In this document: positions 8,764 to 18,153 of the stretch, piece after piece
Numbering within the stretch: position 1 is the stretch's first letter
Layout: every line of letters starts with the position of its first letter
Assembly: GCA_012034575.1 (NCBI GenBank)
Contig: JAAUPF010000036.1
Coordinates: forward strand, 1 to 45,378
DNA: 45,378 nt
Source: Richelia sp. CSU_2_1
GTDB taxonomy: Bacteria; Cyanobacteriota; Cyanobacteriia; Cyanobacteriales; Microcoleaceae
Direction of reading: 5' to 3'
Notes under the pieces: model-generated
The model's input: the letters and a program-made list of their open reading frames with translations, nothing else
Told to the model about the DNA's origin: nothing
The model's database searches: none
Translations under genes and position numbers: made by a program

Positions 8764-10692
8764 TTAAAGCAGATTCCAGTTGATTAAAATCGATACAAAC
8801 CCGCAAGCTGCCAGCGCAATTACAGAATAATAAACTTTTTTAATTAGCGAGAGATCGTGATTTTTCCACATCATAACTACCAACAAAACCAATCCCGGTG
8901 TCAAACCCGCACTTAACGGTGGAATTAACAGCAAAAGGGCGAGCGATCGCGGCATTCCAAAAAATAACTCCCAAAAATCAGCCTGAGATAAAGCTAAACC
9001 CAAGCCGATCGCAAATACTAAATTCAGCCCGCTTACTAATACTGCCAGCCACTGGGTTAATTGAATTATTGCTGTTGTTGGGTAAACTGATTTGCGCGCG
9101 CGACGGATCGACCAAGCAATGCAGGAAGAACAGAAAGTTACCGCGCAAAATATCGATAATTTCAACTGAAAATCGTTAGTTTCAAACCACGACAACTTCT
9201 CTAGAGAATCATACACCGAACCGCCGAGAAACAGATGAGTAATCTGCCGTTTCTCGTCCTGCCGAAATCCCATCAAACCGTTAGAGTAGAGAAAGCGAAA
9301 TAACAGCGGCTTAATTTCAACTGACTTGAATTCTGGCACCCAAAGTGATAATGTTCCATCTCGATCGGCAAAAGTCCGAATTTCCGCCGCTTCTCCGAAA
9401 ATTGCTGCTAGCTTTTCAATCGTGCGATGGGGATAGTGAACGAAGCGATAAGTGCCTTTTAGCTGTTGCAAATGTGCCGGAGAACTGTTAATGCGCTGGG
9501 GAATCGGGTTTAATGTCTTCTCTGGGGGATAGTAGCGATCGAAGAATTTGTTAACTAAATTATCGGTTAAAGATGTGGGATTGTTGTTGCAAGCAACGAA
9601 CAGACTTAAATTGCGATCGGGCAGTAAATATAATTGGCTAGTGTATCCCGCATGGCGGCCGCCGTGGGAAATTGTTCGCTGTTGGTTTTGCACCCGTTCA
9701 AAGAATCCATAGGTGGAACCTACCATACCTGGATACCGGAAAAATTGCCGCTGGTGCATTTGTTTGGCAGTCGCTGCATTTAAGATTTGATTATTGCCGT
9801 AACTGCCGTTTTGCAAGTGGGCGATCGCAAAATGTGCTATGTCTGTACCTGTTGCCATTAAAGCGTTACCGGGAACAGTATTGCTAAAGGCAAAAGGCCG
9901 CCTTTGATAAGTGCCATTCTGATATTTGTAGCCCCCTGCTAGATTCGATGCTAGTTGAGGCGGCAGCGGTTGAACAAAGCTGCTGCGGCGCATATTTAGG
10001 GGCTGCAAGATGTTTTTATCTATGTATTCGGCGAAGGGAATGCCGGAAATTTCCTCAACTAAATAACCTGCTAAATTCATTCCCACATCGCTGTATAAAA
10101 ATACTTCATCAGGGGGCAAAATGCGGGGCGGCAAGCGTTTTTTAATAAAATCACCTAGTGGTGTCATCTGCGAAGCCGTGCGGGCAAATGCACCGATGCC
10201 CCATCCCGCATCAAAACCGTCTGTGTGAGTCAGCAAGTTAGTAACTGTGACGGGTTTGGGGAAAGTATTCGGAATTTGAAAGTGTTTTAAATACTTGTTA
10301 ATATCGTCGTTTAAATTCAGTTTTCCTCGTTCCGCTAGCTGCATGACTGCTGTGGCAGTGAAGAGTTTGGAAATCGAACCGACGCGAAATAATGTTTTGT
10401 CTGGATCTACGGGTATTTTATTTTCTAAATCAGCATAGCCATAGCCTTTACTGAGAAAGATTTTGCCGTCTTTAACTAGAGTGAATACCGCACCGGGAAC
10501 GCGCGCTTTACTCATTTCTTTGTCAAAAAAATCATCAAGAAAACGTTCGAGTTCTTGGGGGTTAGTTGGGCCGAGTTGCGATGTAGGTATTTCGGCGGCA
10601 AAACAGGGCAATGTGGAGAGAAACCAGATCCAAGTTAGTGCTGTTAAGAGGGTGCAAATAATTGCAGATATTTTGCGAATTTTTTGTTTCAT
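8764..10692 (-). CDS. Serine hydrolase of the class C beta-lactamase/DD-peptidase family with C-terminal membrane segments
   Basis: A 642-residue protein. An N-terminal hydrophobic segment (about 10-33, ending PCFAAE) is a likely signal peptide. Residues about 45-390 form a beta-lactamase-related domain with the SxxK motif SISK (Ser106, Lys109), a YSD motif replacing the usual YxN, and an HGG motif in ISHGGRHAGYTS. About 400-500 looks like a linker or extension. The last 140 residues carry about four hydrophobic segments, suggesting membrane anchoring. Such proteins act as D-aminopeptidases, esterases or peptidoglycan hydrolases, so antibiotic resistance should not be assumed. It is convergent with nrtD and stands alone. 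Confidence 0.85.
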   Translation of the reverse strand: MKQKIRKISAIICTLLTALTWIWFLSTLPCFAAEIPTSQLGPTNPQELERFLDDFFDKEMSKARVPGAVFTLVKDGKIFLSKGYGYADLENKIPVDPDKTLFRVGSISKLFTATAVMQLAERGKLNLNDDINKYLKHFQIPNTFPKPVTVTNLLTHTDGFDAGWGIGAFARTASQMTPLGDFIKKRLPPRILPPDEVFLYSDVGMNLAGYLVEEISGIPFAEYIDKNILQPLNMRRSSFVQPLPPQLASNLAGGYKYQNGTYQRRPFAFSNTVPGNALMATGTDIAHFAIAHLQNGSYGNNQILNAATAKQMHQRQFFRYPGMVGSTYGFFERVQNQQRTISHGGRHAGYTSQLYLLPDRNLSLFVACNNNPTSLTDNLVNKFFDRYYPPEKTLNPIPQRINSSPAHLQQLKGTYRFVHYPHRTIEKLAAIFGEAAEIRTFADRDGTLSLWVPEFKSVEIKPLLFRFLYSNGLMGFRQDEKRQITHLFLGGSVYDSLEKLSWFETNDFQLKLSIFCAVTFCSSCIAWSIRRARKSVYPTTAIIQLTQWLAVLVSGLNLVFAIGLGLALSQADFWELFFGMPRSLALLLLIPPLSAGLTPGLVLLVVMMWKNHDLSLIKKVYYSVIALAACGFVSILINWNLL

Positions 10693-10984
10693 CTCTTCTC
10701 AAAGTATCTGAACGAACAAGTAATACCAAATCTGGATTTGATATCATTTTTAATCATGGCGAAGGTCGCGAAGCAATCCCACAGACTCTGGCAACGATCG
10801 AGGAATTGATAAAGAAGATGGCTGCCCCGGATTTAGTATAATCTAAAATTTCAGGATTTCGGATTTTTCGCTTTCAGGTTGGCACGCTAAATTCTTCCGG
10901 TTCAATAGTTCGGCTGTTCGTCAGTTCGGCTGTTCGTCAGTATCGCAGTCTGGCAGGGAATTAATTCCCTGCGACAAGCGCAAA

Positions 10985-11142
10985 AGTCGCTTGAAACTGA
11001 GGAGATCTTGCAGGCCTTTCAATAGTCTCGTAGGGGCGGGTTCGCAACAGGCTTAAAAGGTACAGATAGGTTAAATAAACCCGCCCCACCCCACGAAAAA
11101 CCCCCAATTGACATTGCTGCAAGATCTCAGTTGAAACCGACT
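10985..11142. mobile_element. MITE-like palindromic element, about 158 bp
   Basis: Imperfect terminal inverted repeats of about 28 bp: the left arm at 10985-11014 contains GATCTTGCAG, and the right arm at 11116-11142 contains CTGCAAGATC. A nested inverted repeat GGGGCGGGTT (11033-11042) / AACCCGCCCC (11078-11087) lies inside. It occupies the gene-free gap 10693-11245. No transposase is present. Confidence 0.5.
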
Positions 11143-11245
11143 GAGAGAAGCTAAATTTTTAAAGGTCGATCGCGCATCATATTTGTTGTAATTTTAGGTT
11201 GTTAAATTGTCAATAGCTGCGTGTTCTGGCGTCAGTTTTTTAACT

Positions 11246-11539
11246 TTAGTCTGTGACATAACTCCAGCCTTGAGGTTCGTATTCGCGCTGAATCCGCACC
11301 ATCCAATCACCTTGGGGAATTGCAATAGCTTTGTGTTCTTCGTGACTCAGCAATGCTGTCGGTGAAAGCACCCGCAAATACAAAGTGCCTTCTTTTTCAT
11401 AAAGTTCGGCTTGTCCCTCAACAATCCGATGAGAATGCCCGGTAACTTCACCTTCTGCGAGTGTGAGGTGAGGCTGTTTTTGTCCTTGAATTTGCTCTGA
11501 GGGAGTGAGAATTACGTCGCCTTGGCGGATTGGTTTCAT
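11246..11539 (-). CDS. Conserved hypothetical protein (MKPIRQGDV type)
   Basis: From the ATG at 11539 this is a 97-residue soluble protein beginning MKPIRQGDVILTP and containing EGEVTGHSHRI and HEEHKAIAIPQGDW. The frame is open further upstream (to 11614), but that extension is Lys/Arg-rich and irregular, and a plausible AAACC...ATG context favours 11539. The repeated His residues and compact beta-rich look recall small cupin-like or phage-associated proteins, but I do not recognise a function. No signal peptide or membrane segment. It stands divergent from the DUF4112 gene, with about 320 bp between them that hold two HIP1 sites. Confidence 0.65.
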   Translation of the reverse strand: MKPIRQGDVILTPSEQIQGQKQPHLTLAEGEVTGHSHRIVEGQAELYEKEGTLYLRVLSPTALLSHEEHKAIAIPQGDWMVRIQREYEPQGWSYVTD

Positions 11540-11862
11540 AGGTTTTTTGATGAATTTTGTTTGATGGTGTTTGCAGATCGATCGCACTTGCCGCTTGTTA
11601 TATAACGCTAACATACTACAATAAATGTCAAGAGCCTAGTTTAATAATTAGGCTTGTTAAAACTGATATTTGATTGCTACTCAGATCCAGACTTGTCAAA
11701 TCGGTCAGATCGCGATCGCCCTTATTATCAACCATCCGATCGCGATCGCCAGTATTGCAATCTTATTGTCAAAATATGCGGAGTGGAAATCCGTAAAATA
11801 CAATACCGAGCATGATACTAATAGTAAATGTCAAATTTTCAAGTGAGTTCAACAATAATAAC

Positions 11863-12270
11863 ATGAACAACATCAAACGTCTTGCTACTCTCAACCGCAT
11901 CCGCAAATTCAGCTATCTGATGGATAGTGCCTTTCGCCTTCCCGGCACTAAATTTCGCTTTGGTTTAGATCCGATTATCGGTTTAGTTCCGGGTGCTGGT
12001 GACTTAGTAGATACGGCATTTTCTGCTTACTTAATTTATTTGGCTACTCGATTCAATATTCCTCCCAAAACTCTCGGCAAAATGATTTACAATATTGGTT
12101 TGGAAGCGGTTATCGGCTCGGTGCCTTTAATTGGAGATATCTTTGATGCTTTTTATAAATCTAACATGAGAAATCTGGCACTTTTAGAAGCGCATCTCGA
12201 AGCAGCAGAACCGGAATTAGCCGAAGCTGCAAAGACTGTTCCTGAAGCTGCTATGGCAGTTGACAGTTGA
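11863..12270 (+). CDS. DUF4112 domain-containing membrane-associated protein
   Basis: A 135-residue protein. The DUF4112 core is evident: LMDSAFRLPGTKFRFGLDPIIGLVPGAGDLVD, a hydrophobic stretch, then VIGSVPLIGDIFDAFYKSNMRN. Two amphipathic or hydrophobic segments suggest membrane association. The function of this family is unknown. The ATG at 11863 is preferred over an upstream ATG at 11812 because the family starts near this point. The last codons, Val-Asp-Ser-stop, are read from the AGTTGAC heptamer array, so the repeat has supplied the C-terminus and stop codon. Confidence 0.85.
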   Translation: MNNIKRLATLNRIRKFSYLMDSAFRLPGTKFRFGLDPIIGLVPGAGDLVDTAFSAYLIYLATRFNIPPKTLGKMIYNIGLEAVIGSVPLIGDIFDAFYKSNMRNLALLEAHLEAAEPELAEAAKTVPEAAMAVDS

Positions 12271-12306
12271 TAGTTGACAGTTGACAGTTGATAGTTGACA
12301 GTTGAT
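12258..12306. repeat. STRR heptamer array AGTTGAC/AGTTGAT, seven units
   Basis: Seven tandem 7-bp units, alternating AGTTGAC and AGTTGAT, overlap the last 13 bases of the DUF4112 gene. Confidence 0.9.
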
Positions 12307-12521
12307 ATTCTAGAACCGATCGAATATGTTTGTAGGGGCGAATCATTCGGGCGATAATTTCGGAAAAAAATCCAGAATTTTGATACCCGAATGCTTCGCC
12401 CAGGCCTTACGCAACCGATACGATCGAACACAATCTTTAATAGTCGATCGCTGTATTTAAGCGATATTTGATATTTAAATTTGTCTCTACTTTCTAATAG
12501 CAAATCACGACTGCAACCACT

Positions 12522-13001
12522 TCATAAGCTTGTCTGCAGCAGTACCCAAAGACTCTCCAACTTGTTTTTCAAACGCCACCGACTAAACGCTTGTTCGTAC
12601 TCTTCCCCTTCAGTTTGATAGACATTCCAAGCATTCAATGACAATCCCAAGCCCCAAGTTAATAAAATAAACAGCGACCAAGAAAGCTCATGAGAACCTG
12701 CGAAATTTAACAGCACTAAAAAAGTATTGACAATGCCGTACTTAATTAAATTTTTCCGCAATCTGCCGCGCCGATAACTATTAAAAGCCAGTTTTTCTTG
12801 AAATTCCCCTCGATTGGCCAGCCATTGCTGTTCCGCCAACACGATATCCTGTTCGGAAATGCCCAATTCTGCTGCAATCTCGAAAAGCTGGACTCTAGAT
12901 AATTCCCCTGCTTCCTCCCGACGGGCGATCGCAAGCTGTAAAATAGATTGAGCATCTTCTGAAGAGTAAATTTGAGTTATTTGACTTTCATTTGCCTGCA
13001 T
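12522..13001 (-). CDS. 2TM domain-containing protein
   Basis: A 159-residue protein. The N-terminal half (about 15-65) is a helical, possibly DNA-binding-like or SHOCT-like region with AGELSRVQLFEIAAELGISEQDI. The C-terminal half has two hydrophobic segments (about 90-107 and 109-125) flanked by charged residues, matching the 2TM domain family of small bacterial membrane proteins. Function unknown. In other bacteria the domain is found fused to, or near, sensor kinases. It is convergent with the DUF4112 gene and followed downstream on the same strand by nothing within 200 bp. Confidence 0.75.
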   Translation of the reverse strand: MQANESQITQIYSSEDAQSILQLAIARREEAGELSRVQLFEIAAELGISEQDIVLAEQQWLANRGEFQEKLAFNSYRRGRLRKNLIKYGIVNTFLVLLNFAGSHELSWSLFILLTWGLGLSLNAWNVYQTEGEEYEQAFSRWRLKNKLESLWVLLQTSL

Positions 13002-13092
13002 AACGAGTTTCCTATAATTCCTGACATTATTTCTATGATATATTTAACTGCCGTTAAACGTCAGGTAGTAACAGTGGCGGATTTCAACACCT

Positions 13093-13302
13093 GGAAGAAG
13101 GCAGAAGGCAGAAGGCAGAAGGCAGAGGGAAGAAGGTAGAAGGCAGAAGGCAGAAAGAAAAAAGCAGAAAGAAAAGGAAAGAAGGAAGAGGGAAGAAGGC
13201 ATAAGGAAAAAGGCAGAAAGAAAAGGAAAGAAGGAAGAGGGAATAACTATCAACTGTCAACTGTCAACTATCAACTGTCAACTATCAACTGTCAACTATC
13301 AA
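13093..13302. repeat. Purine-rich GAAGGCA repeats followed by CTATCAA/CTGTCAA heptamers
   Basis: 13093-13245 is an almost pure-purine stretch built on degenerate GAAGGCA units; 13247-13302 is an array of CTATCAA and CTGTCAA heptamers. The heptamer array abuts the stop codon of the propeller gene on the minus strand. Confidence 0.85.
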
Positions 13303-14874
13303 CTAACCCAAAGTATACATCCAGCCATCCCTCGCGCAAATCCTCACAATTCCATCCCAAACAACAGGCGTTGCCTCAAAGGATAAACCCGGTTTAAATC
13401 TCCCAGATTCTGTTACTTTCAAACGGTAAAACTCGCCTTTAGCATTTGGCAAAGCATTCCGATCTCCAGACTTAGCTTTCTCCCAATTTAAGTTAAACAA
13501 ATAAACGCCATTGTATCCCGCGCTAATCAGTTTATTGCCATCCGTAAAAATTGGAGTCGAAATCGAAGCACCGATTTCTTTTTTGAATGCAATTACCGGA
13601 GTATTGTAAGACTGATTTCGCCAAGGCACAGCAATTTTTTTACCAGTAATTATATCTTGAGAACCGATGTATAAATTGCCATCGATCGCATTTGTAGCAA
13701 ACAAGGCTGGAAACTCGCCCGAATTGTATTCATCATTCAGCGCTACCGAGCCGATTATCCCGCCTTCCCAGCTAGAAACCCGGCGGTTGCCAGTAGGTAA
13801 AAACCATTCTACACTATCATTAGGTTCTTTATTCGGATTCAGTTTGAGAACTCCGCCGTTCCCCTGAATGTATTGTTTTTCTATGGCGCAAAACAGTTTT
13901 CCCGATCGAGAAATTACAGCAGTTCCGTCCAAATCAGAACCAGTATAAAAATCCCAAACAATCTTTTTCTCGGCAATGCTAATTCCGTAAATATGACCGG
14001 AACCAGCAGCTATAAATATCCTATCTTTGAGCCTCGACGGCGATGATTCAGCCACCAAATTTCCCCCATGCTTGGCGATATCTCCGGGTGCGTAAAGCTG
14101 AACCTCAGACAAAATTTGCGGTTGCTTGATGCCTTGTTTTATTTTTGCCTTACTTGTCGAACTGTCGAGAAAATAGCCGATCGCATTTTCCCCCGCATTG
14201 AACAAAAGTCCGCCACCGATGTACAAAGCGCTGCTGTCATTATCCTGACTGTAACTAGGCGTTCTTCTAATATCTAACTTCCAAATTTCCTTGCCAGTTC
14301 TAAAAGATATTGCCCTAAAACTCGGCACGACTTGTTTGCGGCCACTACCGCTGCGACTGCCCTGCAAAATTACAATTCTGTTTTCAGGCGCAGCTTTTTC
14401 ATCGATATAGATTGTGGGCGAACCTTTGAGGATATCATCGAATTTATAGCGCCAAACTTCTTTGTTGGTAGCCAAATCTATTTTTCGCAAATTATAGTCA
14501 AAAGCACCGATAATTAAATAAGTTTTGCCCCTGTCTCTGGTAATTGTCGGCTGTCCCGTCCAACCCGCGCCGCTCCAAACTACAGATTTCCGACCCAGAA
14601 AAGTCCGACCGCTGCCGAGTTGAAATTTATCAATTAATTTCAAACTTTTGGGAATGCCCCTGCCGTAGAATCGGCGTTGGTCGTTTCCTAAAAATGTCGG
14701 TACTAATAATTCTATTTCCGGGTCTGCTTCTTCCAGAAATTTGTTAATTTTATTTTCTAAAAAAGCTGAGTTTGATGATTCAGCTTGGCACTGTTTGAAA
14801 GTTAGAGGAACGGCTGCACTCAGCAGCAATTGCCCGAACCGTTGGTTGAAAGTTCTGCGAGATGATAAACTCAT
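13303..14874 (-). CDS. PQQ-binding-like beta-propeller protein, probably exported
   Basis: A 523-residue protein. The N-terminus has an SSRRTFN twin-arginine-like motif and a hydrophobic stretch (about 12-25), consistent with Tat export. The rest shows repeated propeller blades of the pyrrolo-quinoline-quinone type, such as GKTYLIIGAFDYNLRKIDLATNKEVWRY, IAAGSGHIYGISIAEKKIVWDF and DGWMYTLG at the C-terminus. Such propellers occur both in quinoprotein dehydrogenases and in non-enzymatic scaffold proteins like BamB. No dehydrogenase-specific residues can be confirmed here, so enzymatic activity is uncertain. The STRR array touches its stop codon. Confidence 0.82.
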   Translation of the reverse strand: MSLSSRRTFNQRFGQLLLSAAVPLTFKQCQAESSNSAFLENKINKFLEEADPEIELLVPTFLGNDQRRFYGRGIPKSLKLIDKFQLGSGRTFLGRKSVVWSGAGWTGQPTITRDRGKTYLIIGAFDYNLRKIDLATNKEVWRYKFDDILKGSPTIYIDEKAAPENRIVILQGSRSGSGRKQVVPSFRAISFRTGKEIWKLDIRRTPSYSQDNDSSALYIGGGLLFNAGENAIGYFLDSSTSKAKIKQGIKQPQILSEVQLYAPGDIAKHGGNLVAESSPSRLKDRIFIAAGSGHIYGISIAEKKIVWDFYTGSDLDGTAVISRSGKLFCAIEKQYIQGNGGVLKLNPNKEPNDSVEWFLPTGNRRVSSWEGGIIGSVALNDEYNSGEFPALFATNAIDGNLYIGSQDIITGKKIAVPWRNQSYNTPVIAFKKEIGASISTPIFTDGNKLISAGYNGVYLFNLNWEKAKSGDRNALPNAKGEFYRLKVTESGRFKPGLSFEATPVVWDGIVRICARDGWMYTLG

Positions 14875-15057
14875 TTTGGACGTAAATAGCCGATCGTAAT
14901 ATTAAAACACGATCGAGGATACCGGCATCAATCAATTTAACGGTAGTGCATCTAATGATTGGTGAGCTTTGCACCGGACGGCAGCAAAATTACCGATCGC
15001 GCTACACTGCTATAGAACCAACAAGCTTGCTCAGTACGAGTTAAGGTACATCTGATT

Positions 15058-17144
15058 ATGGTCAACCGTCTTGCCCGATCCCAAAGCCTTTACCTGCGCA
15101 AACACGCCGAAAATCCGATCGACTGGTGGCCTTGGTGCGACGAAGCTTTAGCAACAGCCAAAAGCGAAAATAAACCGATTTTCCTGTCTGTTGGCTATTC
15201 AAGCTGCCACTGGTGTACTGTAATGGAAGGGGAAGCATTTTCTAATAGCGCGATCGCCCAATACATGAATTCGCACTTTTTGCCGGTCAAAGTCGATCGC
15301 GAAGAACGCCCGGACATCGACAGCATCTATATGCAAGCACTGCAAATGATGATCGGTCAAGGTGGCTGGCCCCTCAATATTTTTCTCACTCCAGACGAGT
15401 TAATTCCCTTCTACGGAGGCACTTATTTTCCCGTAGAACCGCGCTACGGACGCCCCGGTTTTTTAGAAGTTCTGCAAGCTATTCGCCGCTTTTACGACAC
15501 AGAAAAAGGCAAATTGCAAACCTTCAAGGAAGAGATTTTAAGCAACTTGCAACAGTCAGCCATGCTGTCGGGAAATGCAGCCGAATTAAATCGCGAAATC
15601 TTCCAAAAAGGTTTAGAACTCAACACCGGAATTATTGCCGCCCGCGATTACGGCCCCAGTTTTCCCATGATGCCTTATGCCGAATTAGCGCTGCGGGGAA
15701 CGCGATTTAATTTTGAGTCAAAACATGACAGCAAACAAGTTTGCACTCAGCGGGGATTGGACTTAGCATTGGGCGGCATTTACGATCGCGTTGCTGGAGG
15801 ATTTCACCGCTATACAGTTGACGCAACTTGGACTGTACCGCACTTTGAAAAAATGCTTTACGACAACGGTCAAATTGTTGAATATTTGGCTAATTTGTGG
15901 AGTGCGGGAGTGCGGGAACCGGCTTTTGAAAGTGCGATCGCCGGGACAGTAGCATGGTTAAAACGAGAAATGACTGCACCCGAAGGTTATTTCTATGCCG
16001 CACAGGATGCTGATAGTTTTAACACTTCAGAGGATGCAGAACCCGAGGAAGGAGCATTTTATGTTTGGACTTACACCGAACTGGAACAACTGTTAACTGC
16101 TGAAGAATTATTAGCAATTCAAGAACAGTTTACTGTTACCCGCAGCGGCAATTTTGAAGGCAAGAATGTATTGCAGCGCCGCCATCCGGGCAAATTGAAT
16201 GCAACGGTAGAAACAGCTTTAGCTAAACTCTTTGCAGTGCGCTACGGAGGCAATCCCGATACTGTCAAAACTTTTCCCCCAGCCCGCAACAATCAAGAAG
16301 CAAAAAATAACAGTTGGCCGGGGAGAATTCCCGCAGTTACTGACACGAAAACGATCGTTGCTTGGAATAGCTTGATGATTTCGGGTTTGGCCCGCGCTGC
16401 GGCGGTGTTTGGAAATGTGGAATATCTGGCATTAGCCGTGAAAGCTGCTAATTTTATTTTAGACAATCAGTGGGAAAATGGCAGGTTTCAGCGACTGAAT
16501 TATGACGGGAAATCTGCGGTGCCGGCACAGTCGGAGGATTATGCTTTGTTTGTGAAAGCATTGTTAGATTTGCATCAAGCAAGTTTGACACTAGCAACTG
16601 GCGAAGCAGCGCAGCAGTTGCCGAATTCTGAGTTTTGGCTGACAAAAGCCGTGGAGGTACAAGCAGAGTTTGACGAGTTTTTGTGGAGCGATGAATTGGG
16701 AGGATATTACAATACTGCTAGCGATGCTAGTGGAGATTTGTTGGTGCGGGAACGCAGCTATACTGACAATGCTACTCCGGCGGCTAACGGAATTGCGATC
16801 GCTCTTTGGTGCGCCTAGCGCTGCTGGTGCCAAATTTAGAATATCTCGATCGCGCCGAACGGGGATTGCAAGCTTTTAGCAGTATTGTCCGAGATTCTCC
16901 CCAAGCTTGTCCCAGCTTAATTTCTGCTCTCGATTGGTACCGGCATTCTACTTTAATTCGCACCTCGATCGACCGCATTTCTGAGTTAATTTCGCAGTAT
17001 TATCCGACGGCTGTTTTTCAGATAGAAACCGATCTGCCGGAAGGAGTTGTCGGTTTAGTTTGTGAGTGTTTGACTTGCAAAGAACCTGCGAAAACTCAAG
17101 AGAGGCTGTTAGCAGAAATTTGGCAAAGTCAAACCCGGATTTAA
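15058..17144 (+). CDS. DUF255/YyaL-family thioredoxin-like protein, split by a frameshift
   Basis: The first part (15058-16818) has the DUF255 N-terminal thioredoxin-like domain with the CHWC redox motif (Cys50, Cys53), followed by the alpha/alpha-barrel of six-hairpin glycosidase type ([27 protein letters not shown]). The frame ends prematurely after [10 protein letters not shown]. The expected continuation, [22 protein letters not shown], resumes in another frame from 16806 and runs to 17144. One base, probably a T in the run at 16803-16807, is missing. The combined length of about 695 residues matches the family. Its biochemical role is unclear; human and bacterial relatives (spermatogenesis-associated protein 20 / YyaL) are called thioredoxin-domain proteins. 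Sequencing error or recent mutation are both possible. Confidence 0.85.
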
Positions 17145-17204
17145 ATCTAACAAAATATCGAAAGAAGTCCCCAGGGTAAGATTTCTGGTCTTTGAGACAC
17201 CATG

Positions 17205-17262
17205 CCCGATGAAGTTAGAAGCCCCAACTATATTGCTTACAATTAGTTGGGTAGTTCGCGTC
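17205..17262. mobile_element. Possible solo IS200/IS605-type end hairpin
   Basis: The sequence TAGAAGCCCCAACTA (from 17215) followed by TAGTTGGGTAGTTCGCG forms an 8-bp hairpin CCCAACTA / TAGTTGGG at 17223-17251. This arrangement resembles the right ends of cyanobacterial IS200/IS605 elements, which also form the 3' part of TnpB guide RNAs. No transposase or tnpB remnant is next to it, so it would be a relic or a stand-alone end. Confidence 0.35.
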
Positions 17263-17442
17263 TCCGGCCGACTGCGGCCGATCGCATTAAATTTTAGATT
17301 TGAAATTCGAGATTTTGCAACTGGGATGCTACGATCTATTTCTCAAGTTCAAAGGCGCTTGCCAAAGCATCCTTTGGATTGCTAACAGCGCCTTGTTTTG
17401 GTGCCACTCGTTAAACTCTTTGGTTGGGGAATATCTACTTCT

Positions 17443-17922
17443 ATGGCTCGCGAGCCGATTCCAACATGGTATTTTACCCTGGTTGTCGTTCACTTAGAAG
17501 ACCGTTTTCTGTTGGTACAAGAGCGCAAATACGAGCAGCAGTGGTACCTTCCCGCAGGGCGAGTGGAAAAAGGGGAAACTTTGCTCGAAGCAGCCCAGCG
17601 CAATACTATCGAGGAAGCGGGCATTAGTGTCATCGTCGAGGGAATTCTCAGGGTAGAACACACGGTGATGCCCAGGGGTAACGTGCGCCTGAGGGTGATT
17701 TTTGTAGCCCGTCCAGCAGATAAGAAGCCGCCCAAGAGCAAGCCGGACGAGCATACTTTGTGCGCGGGCTGGTACTCTATGGAAGAATTAGACCAGTTGT
17801 CCCTGCGGGGAGAAGAAGTTCGAGAAATATTTCAATACATGGCCAGCGGTGCTCCTATTTACCCGACGGACTTGCTGAGTATCGAGGGCGCTCCTTTTAA
17901 AATTTACCGATATCGGTGGTAG
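17443..17922 (+). CDS. Nudix hydrolase
   Basis: From the ATG at 17443 this is a 159-residue Nudix protein. The ORF is open upstream to 17398, but MAREPIPTWYFTLVVV is the natural start. The Nudix box GRVEKGETLLEAAQRNTIEEAGI (split: GRVEKGE...RNTIEEAGI) fits GX5EX7REUXEEXGU, except that the Glu after Arg is Asn and the next position is Thr. The remaining EE metal ligands are present. Substrate cannot be predicted; NUDT18-like 8-oxo-dGDP hydrolases look similar in length. It stands alone between the DUF255 gene and the TonB-like gene. Confidence 0.85.
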   Translation: MAREPIPTWYFTLVVVHLEDRFLLVQERKYEQQWYLPAGRVEKGETLLEAAQRNTIEEAGISVIVEGILRVEHTVMPRGNVRLRVIFVARPADKKPPKSKPDEHTLCAGWYSMEELDQLSLRGEEVREIFQYMASGAPIYPTDLLSIEGAPFKIYRYRW

Positions 17923-18089
17923 CGCGTAGCAAAATTAGAAACAGCGCTCGATCGAGCCGAGAATTCGGGTTTAATCGAGTAGGTCGATCGCGTTCGATCG
18001 CAACTTAGATGACGATCGTGCTAAAATCGTACCTTTGAATTGCCAACTCCCGGCAATTTACTCGTTAAAAATAAAATAATATAGCTCGC

Positions 18090-18152
18090 AAATCTAAAAT
18101 CTAAAATCTAAAATCCAAAATCTAAAATCCAAAATCTAAAATCCAAAATCTC
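18090..18152. repeat. STRR heptamer array AAATCTA/AAATCCA, nine units
   Basis: Nine exact-length 7-bp units end one base before the ATG of the TonB-like gene, replacing the normal ribosome-binding-site region. A related array sits directly before sagB. Confidence 0.88.
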
Positions 18153-18153
18153 A

